64,000 bases of DNA, from the NCBI RefSeq assembly GCF_000016385.1, contig NC_009376.1, positions 1 through 64,000 of the forward strand. The letters are read 5' to 3'. The notes beneath the pieces were generated by a model that did not search any database, was not told the origin of the DNA, and saw nothing but the letters and a program-made list of their open reading frames with translations. Positions 59,091 to 64,000 of the stretch are shown here, piece by piece. This DNA comes from Pyrobaculum arsenaticum DSM 13514. Lineage in GTDB: Archaea > Thermoproteota > Thermoprotei > Thermoproteales > Thermoproteaceae. Made by a program: the position numbers and the translations under genes. Positions within the stretch are counted from its first letter, which is position 1, and the number at the start of each line of letters is the position of its first letter.

Positions 59091-61013
59091 GTGGAAAAAC
59101 TCGCACCGATTCTCCTAATAGCGCTGGGGATATCGCTAATCGCAGTATACTTCGCAATTCCGCCCAAAGCCCCGTTCACCACCACGGCGACGGCGGCCAC
59201 GAACACAGTCTTCAAAACCACATCCACAAGCCCCTCCATAACGCAGACCATAGAAACATACACCAGCACTGCCCAGACAACGCAACCACCGCCGCAACCG
59301 CCCTCCACACCGCCGGTCGCTAGGCCGCCGGTATTACTGCCATTGTTCAGGGTGGACGTTGTGGCACCTGACGTAGTAAACACAACGCGGATGCCAATAC
59401 AGATAAACTACACAGTAGTTGTCAGAAACGTAGGCAACGGCACAGGCTCTGTTTTAGTTGGCGGCAAACACTACGTCATAGACCCCGGCAAAGAGGTTAA
59501 AGTAAACGCGACGGAGACAATCACATTTCCAGGTACCTACACCTTAGAAGTAGAAGTTAACGGCACGCCGTATTCAAAGACGGTCAAGGTATTTTACTAC
59601 ACGCCGGTTCTAGAAGCGGAACCTGTAAAAGTAAACGTAACCACCCTCCCCACAAACATAACCGTGGCTGTGTTGGTTAGGAACAGGGGAAATCTAACCG
59701 CAGTAGTTGAAGGCGTGGAGATAAGACCGGGAGAGGCAAGGACAATAAACAAGACCATAACAGTAACCGCGGCCGGTTACTACTTCATCAACGTAAGCGG
59801 CGTCAACGCCCCTATCGCCGTTAGTTACTACACTCCAAAACTAGAGTGGAAAATAGGAGGCCCAGAAGAGGTGGAAGCAGTGCCAGGAGAGAGCTCCTCG
59901 GCCTGGCTGTGGCTAAAGAATGTCGGCAACGTCACAGCTAAATTCGTCGTAGACGGCAGACAAATTGTGTTACCGCCTGGTAGCGCAGTAAACCTAACAA
60001 AGTCAGTCACCGTGTCCACTGCTGGATACTATACAGTAGAGTTCGTAGTCAGAGGCCAACTCAACGCGACTATGAAACATGCAGTAAAAGTAAAGATAAT
60101 TGCAACACGCGTAGAGCTCATAACGTGGTCTCCTGAGCTTAGAAGGAGGTGGCCACAGCCAGGCTCAACTGAGTCTATTACGCTGAGCGTGCCTAACAAA
60201 ACAGTGGCCATGACGTGGGGGTACATCATCTCGACAAATGCAACTAGGAGAAGCACGACCATAGTAGTCGAAGACCCAGACGGTGTACAGCAATACCAAC
60301 TCACGCCAGGCGCCGCCCTTTCAAAAAACTTTACAATAGTCATGGAAGCGCCGGGCGAGAGAACAGTGGCTATCAAGGTTAATTCGACTACCTACGGCCT
60401 AGTTGTATCTCTAAAACTCACCCCACCAAAAGTGACAGTAAGAGATATTACAAAAATAGATTTCTCTGACAGTAGACCACTACTTGCCATCAAAATTAGT
60501 TGCAGATATGCAGACATATCTTTTGATATCTTAGAAGTATCAGGGACGCTCTTATTCACGCAAACCGGCCGGTCTATTTCCGGCACGATAATAGTTAGAT
60601 CAGCAAGAGGCGTCGATACTGGTAGCTATTCGGGCCAGGCAGAGGGGGGGAGGGGATTTCTGAATCTTAACTTGCTTGGGAGGAACGTACATGTAGAATT
60701 CTCATTGCAACCGGTCATCATAACGAGAGTGGAGGTCGACGGGACGCCGTACGACTGCAAAGTCCCGCTAGAGCTGATACCCACGATCCTCTATGGCGAC
60801 AAGCCCACCGCCTCTGACGAGCCGGCAGATCGATACGCAATGAGATTAATATCGGCATTTGCGAGGGGAGACAACGGAGCACCGCAGTGGGCGGTATGGA
60901 ACGGGGAGTACGTAGAAGTTAGGGACAGAGAGGGACATGTGATGAAGGTGTATTTCGAAAAGGGCACTGTTAGAATAGAAGGCCCCCTCCAGGCTTATAT
61001 CGTTATATCCTGA
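59091..61013 (+). CDS. membrane-anchored surface protein with beta-sandwich repeats
   Basis: About 640 residues. The N-terminal signal anchor (MEKLAPILLIALGISLIAVYF) is followed by a Thr/Ser-rich and then Pro-rich stalk (residues 25-90). At least three CARDB-like repeats follow (VVRNVGNGTGSVLVGG, VLVRNRGNLTAVVEG, WLKNVGNVTAKFVVDG), each ending near a Tyr-Tyr-Thr-Pro. The last 200 residues form a distinct domain (YADISFDILEVSGTLLF). N-glycosylation sites are frequent. GTG 59091 fits the TATA spacing better than GTG 59049. It could be an S-layer anchor, adhesin or partner of the divergent protease. Confidence 0.8.
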   Translation: MEKLAPILLIALGISLIAVYFAIPPKAPFTTTATAATNTVFKTTSTSPSITQTIETYTSTAQTTQPPPQPPSTPPVARPPVLLPLFRVDVVAPDVVNTTRMPIQINYTVVVRNVGNGTGSVLVGGKHYVIDPGKEVKVNATETITFPGTYTLEVEVNGTPYSKTVKVFYYTPVLEAEPVKVNVTTLPTNITVAVLVRNRGNLTAVVEGVEIRPGEARTINKTITVTAAGYYFINVSGVNAPIAVSYYTPKLEWKIGGPEEVEAVPGESSSAWLWLKNVGNVTAKFVVDGRQIVLPPGSAVNLTKSVTVSTAGYYTVEFVVRGQLNATMKHAVKVKIIATRVELITWSPELRRRWPQPGSTESITLSVPNKTVAMTWGYIISTNATRRSTTIVVEDPDGVQQYQLTPGAALSKNFTIVMEAPGERTVAIKVNSTTYGLVVSLKLTPPKVTVRDITKIDFSDSRPLLAIKISCRYADISFDILEVSGTLLFTQTGRSISGTIIVRSARGVDTGSYSGQAEGGRGFLNLNLLGRNVHVEFSLQPVIITRVEVDGTPYDCKVPLELIPTILYGDKPTASDEPADRYAMRLISAFARGDNGAPQWAVWNGEYVEVRDREGHVMKVYFEKGTVRIEGPLQAYIVIS

Positions 61014-61053
61014 AAGTAGAGAAAACTTTTTAAATTAGCCCATTCAGCGAATT

Positions 61054-64000
61054 ATGCATAACCAAACTAAGACAATACTGGCAGTCCTAATAATAACAGC
61101 CCTGGCTACGCTATCCTACGCACAGTACGACCTGAGACAAGCCCCCTCGGCATTCGACGTACTAATCCAGATAAACGACGCAAGAGGGGCATACGGCACT
61201 CCCAACTCTATCTGTACGCCCTGGCCTAAGAGCCTCCAGAACTACCCACCCTACAGCTTCGCGGCTGGCAAAAACTTCACACTAATAATACGCGAAATAG
61301 CCTCAAGTCCCAAATACCCGTCGGTATTCCAAGACTATAGAGTATCTGCCGTCGCCAACGCGACGGGCTTCGTCTACTTCCCAATAAGCCTGCCCGCAGG
61401 CGTAAACGTAACTAAGAAGACTGACTGGTACGTGGCCATCGTCGTACAGTGGCCAAAAGACGGCATATACTTCCTCGTATACAACCAGACATTCACAAGC
61501 ACATCCCTCATCGAGGTTATTGGAAACCTCAGCGGTAGACCAGACCTAACTGGAAGCGAAGTCTACACAGGTCCATGGGGCGTCCTAACTGTAACGAACG
61601 GGAAGGTCAGATACGGTAACCTAACTTCCAGCGTTATCCACACATTCTACATAGGCGTCAACACCCTTGGGATGAGCTACGACCTTACGCTCTCGAGAGA
61701 GGTCACCATAGCGGGTACAACCTATCCTCTGGAGACCAAGATTGCGCCGGCTAAGGGACCAACGACATATGCTAGCAACATCGACCCAGGAATAACCACC
61801 GTCTTTGGCCCATTCACATACCTAGGCACCTACGTTACGTCGCTAAAGGATAGCAAAAACAAAGTAAGCGTAGATCCGAGCAAGGTTACGTATAGGCACT
61901 ACGTCTATATATCGGTAGAGGGCTATGTCGGAACCGTCATCCAGAGCAAAAATGACATATACACATACACAGCCCTAAACCCGAACCTAAGATACGTGGC
62001 CATAACGCTGAACATGACACAAGGCGCCTCTGTACCCATGTCCTGCAACTTGGTTGTATGGAGCCTAAGCATGTACACTGTGACGATCACAGGCTTGCTC
62101 GACTTGAAGGGCAACCCAATATTCAACCCCGAGTACTTCAGGTTCAAGATCCAGATGAAAGTAGGAGACAACTGGGTGACGCTGAGCAGAGCGCAGGGTA
62201 GCTGGCGGCTCGACCTAGGCGACGTGAAGGCAGTGCTTAACCAGGTATGTGGGACCATAAGCTCGTTCTCCGACATAATGAACTGTTACAGGACGTTAGG
62301 CCCCAACGGCTTTAGAAATGCAGTGCTGAAGCTGTACGAACCCGTCACATTGACGCGTCTAGCCGGGATGTTATCGCTAGAAAATGATGGGTACAAGATC
62401 ACTACGCAGGACTTGGTGACTAAACTTGTTGTGGAGTATTCCTATGCAGCTGGCCAAGACTCTATTAGGGCTGTGGTGCTCGAAATGCCGTTGGCAGAGC
62501 CTAGGGACTTCACAGGCGTGTTGAACGTGTCTATTCTGCCAATCCAGATAAGGCTTTGGAAGTGGAGCGGCCTTGATCTGCCGCCGGGCGGTAACGCCAG
62601 GCAGTGGTTCTACACAGACCCGCTAGACCTCGCATCGCTACGTTTTAAGGTCAGCGGGGATACCATGTATGTAAGCAGAATGGCGTACGACGGTGCCGTT
62701 TCCTATGATCCATGGTTAGGCCAAGTAGTCTGGACTCTGCCTCCGTACCAGCCGGTATCTGGGCTTGTTGGTAATGTCAAAGCCGCCCTACTTACATTAT
62801 TCAATGCAAGCGGGTACCTCCCGTTGCCCACGCTGGTGGCTAATCTGACGAGCACTGGCGTGAAGTATTACAACTACACTGACCTAGCAGCCAATGCTGA
62901 CTACTTTAAGAAGTTTGATGTCGGCGCCGTAGGTAGCTACGCATATAAGTTCAGGATCTACAGCGGGGATATATTGGTAGGCACTGCGAACATCGTAGCC
63001 TACTACCCGACGGTTAACAAGTCTGGCTTGCTGTACAATATGACATATGCCAGCTCTGTGTTGGAGGCAGAATACGGCGATACAAAGCACTACGACATGT
63101 ACAGCGTACAAGTATTGAACCCAGGTAGATTCTACGATAGGGAGCACGTGCTCCACATTGCCATTATGAGAGTGTTCCAGAACATACTTATGAGAGATGC
63201 TTGTGGCAACCCGCTAACCGGAGTCAGTGCAGGCCTTGCTGGGGCGAACCTAATGTTGGTGATCCAAGTAGGCGGGAAGAACTACACAATAACGAACCTA
63301 CCACTCGGCAGCGAGGTTCCCGTGGATATTGCCATCCCAATTGACGAATGGGGCGAGCCGCTTGTCGATGTCAAGAGCGGTAACCTAACCGCCTACGCTG
63401 TCGTCAACTACTTCGGCTACAAGCTCTACGCCGTAGACAACCCGGCAAAGATTCCCACTTCAGCGCCCGTATGGTTTAACATCCCGGTCAAGGGCGAGAG
63501 GAGTGTAGTAAAGAAGCCAATAATCTACCTACCGATCTCCCCGCTGTTGTTCAGGACCTGGAGCCAAGTAGTTTCCGTAGGCTACGACCCGCTCAAAGAA
63601 CCGCTGATGGGCTTCGTGGTGAGAATATTGCCAACTACCACGGGTGAGATTGCGAGGAGTATCTCGAACAAAGACGGCTACGCCTATGTGCCGAATGTGC
63701 CCATAGGTGTTCCGCTCAGGGTACAGGTGAGAACTATAGTGCCATCATCTGACAAACGCTGGCCCTACACCTTTTACCAGATAAATAACAATAATGACTA
63801 CGCCAGCTACGCCACAGCACTGGGCTTCACGGCAGCAGATAACGTGTATACCCTGGGCACAAGAGGGGATATTGATAGCGGCCTAGTAGTATTTGACAAA
63901 CAAATAATCATTGACTCAACTAATGCAACCAAGTATATATGTGCAAAACAAGCCATAGACCTGCCTCTGGAGGTTTACGACCTCGTAGTGAGGGTGTTCG
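61054..64000 (+). CDS. large secreted protein, probable S-layer protein (3' end cut by window)
   Basis: An open frame from ATG 61054 through the window end, at least 982 residues. The signal peptide is TILAVLIITALATLSYAQ. The mature part is rich in Tyr, Val, Thr, Asn and Gly, with numerous N-x-S/T sites, very few Cys and Lys/Glu, and beta-sandwich character (GVSAGLAGANLMLVIQVGGKNYTITNLPLGSEVPV). It has a strong TATA (ACTTTTTAAATTAG at 61025-61038) and even, C-ending codon use, suggesting high expression. Composition, size and the neighbouring surface genes point to the S-layer protein; family identity is not proven. Confidence 0.72.
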   Translation, partial: MHNQTKTILAVLIITALATLSYAQYDLRQAPSAFDVLIQINDARGAYGTPNSICTPWPKSLQNYPPYSFAAGKNFTLIIREIASSPKYPSVFQDYRVSAVANATGFVYFPISLPAGVNVTKKTDWYVAIVVQWPKDGIYFLVYNQTFTSTSLIEVIGNLSGRPDLTGSEVYTGPWGVLTVTNGKVRYGNLTSSVIHTFYIGVNTLGMSYDLTLSREVTIAGTTYPLETKIAPAKGPTTYASNIDPGITTVFGPFTYLGTYVTSLKDSKNKVSVDPSKVTYRHYVYISVEGYVGTVIQSKNDIYTYTALNPNLRYVAITLNMTQGASVPMSCNLVVWSLSMYTVTITGLLDLKGNPIFNPEYFRFKIQMKVGDNWVTLSRAQGSWRLDLGDVKAVLNQVCGTISSFSDIMNCYRTLGPNGFRNAVLKLYEPVTLTRLAGMLSLENDGYKITTQDLVTKLVVEYSYAAGQDSIRAVVLEMPLAEPRDFTGVLNVSILPIQIRLWKWSGLDLPPGGNARQWFYTDPLDLASLRFKVSGDTMYVSRMAYDGAVSYDPWLGQVVWTLPPYQPVSGLVGNVKAALLTLFNASGYLPLPTLVANLTSTGVKYYNYTDLAANADYFKKFDVGAVGSYAYKFRIYSGDILVGTANIVAYYPTVNKSGLLYNMTYASSVLEAEYGDTKHYDMYSVQVLNPGRFYDREHVLHIAIMRVFQNILMRDACGNPLTGVSAGLAGANLMLVIQVGGKNYTITNLPLGSEVPVDIAIPIDEWGEPLVDVKSGNLTAYAVVNYFGYKLYAVDNPAKIPTSAPVWFNIPVKGERSVVKKPIIYLPISPLLFRTWSQVVSVGYDPLKEPLMGFVVRILPTTTGEIARSISNKDGYAYVPNVPIGVPLRVQVRTIVPSSDKRWPYTFYQINNNNDYASYATALGFTAADNVYTLGTRGDIDSGLVVFDKQIIIDSTNATKYICAKQAIDLPLEVYDLVVRVF

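Noticed and set aside
1..64000. CRISPR array, insertion sequence or provirus
   Set aside because: No regularly spaced repeats, no transposase or integrase motifs, and no virus-type gene run were seen.

Overview
This window comes from a hyperthermophilic crenarchaeon of the Thermoproteales, almost certainly a Pyrobaculum species. The evidence is archaeal information-processing genes with crenarchaeal traits: a two-subunit RFC, Orc1/Cdc6, TFE-alpha, aCPSF1, an Sm-like protein, L37e and S17e. Most genes follow a TATA box about 25 bp upstream of an ATG or GTG start (leaderless transcripts), and several compact C/D box sRNA loci are present. From memory, the Cdc6 and Sm proteins are very close to, but not identical with, those of P. 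aerophilum, so I read this as a close relative. GC looks close to 50 percent. Genes are packed, often overlapping by 4 bp, and I see no tRNA, rRNA, CRISPR array or insertion sequence.

Layout. 0-6.6 kb: ribosomal protein S7, RFC small and large subunits, Cdc6 with a winged-helix protein, a PD-(D/E)XK nuclease and an MtnA-type isomerase. 6.7-12 kb: an NSUN6-like RNA methyltransferase, small zinc proteins, AMMECR1, and an NfeD/stomatin pair. 12-14.5 kb: A-type ATPase genes H and C convergent with K, a 54-codon coiled-coil gene and D. 14.5-22.8 kb: a permuted GTPase, an Mrr-like nuclease, an FAD/[2Fe-2S] oxidoreductase, a phosphomannomutase/phosphoglucomutase, DUF763, pyrF, pyrB and a RimI-type acetyltransferase. 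22.8-26.9 kb: a type IV pilus-type membrane platform protein and ATPase with a 37-codon zinc ribbon between them. 26.9-34.8 kb: archaeosine transglycosylase split over two loci, PAC2, TFE, HflX, MBF1, a splicing-endonuclease-like subunit, Sm/L37e, MarC, Mrp and cytidine deaminase. 34.8-44 kb: an Fe-S glycosylase-like protein, a degenerate SDR, SHMT, a duplicated MoaC, IDI-2, L2, S17e, FKBP, proteasome beta, enolase and a ModE-type regulator. 44-53.5 kb: MoaA, a membrane Ser/Thr kinase with an FHA protein, S2, MEMO, pyruvate kinase, aCPSF1 and CysRS. 53.5-55.5 kb: an accessory patch of decayed genes whose frameshifts mostly lie in G/C runs. 55.5-64 kb: a cell-surface cluster with a huge membrane-anchored zinc metalloprotease, a divergent stalked adhesin-like protein, and the first 982 codons of a large secreted protein resembling an S-layer protein.

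The points most worth following are these. (i) A single protein made of two degenerate MoaC halves that appear to complement each other. (ii) TgtA split into catalytic+C1 and C2+PUA genes, with one zinc cysteine lost. (iii) Four unannotated C/D box sRNA loci in promoter gaps, plus two weaker ones. (iv) Symmetric TATA boxes placed midway between divergent genes whose start codons lie 45-52 bp apart. (v) The surface protease/S-layer cluster.

Limits. Everything is read by eye. Family assignments rest on motifs, not searches. Start codons were chosen from TATA spacing and family length. Stretches of more than 150 bp without a gene (11886-12099, 21104-21320, 25962-26128, 54340-54515, 54885-55130) hold promoters and, in the first, sRNA candidates; otherwise I see nothing firm. 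No gene-free stretch exceeds 300 bp.
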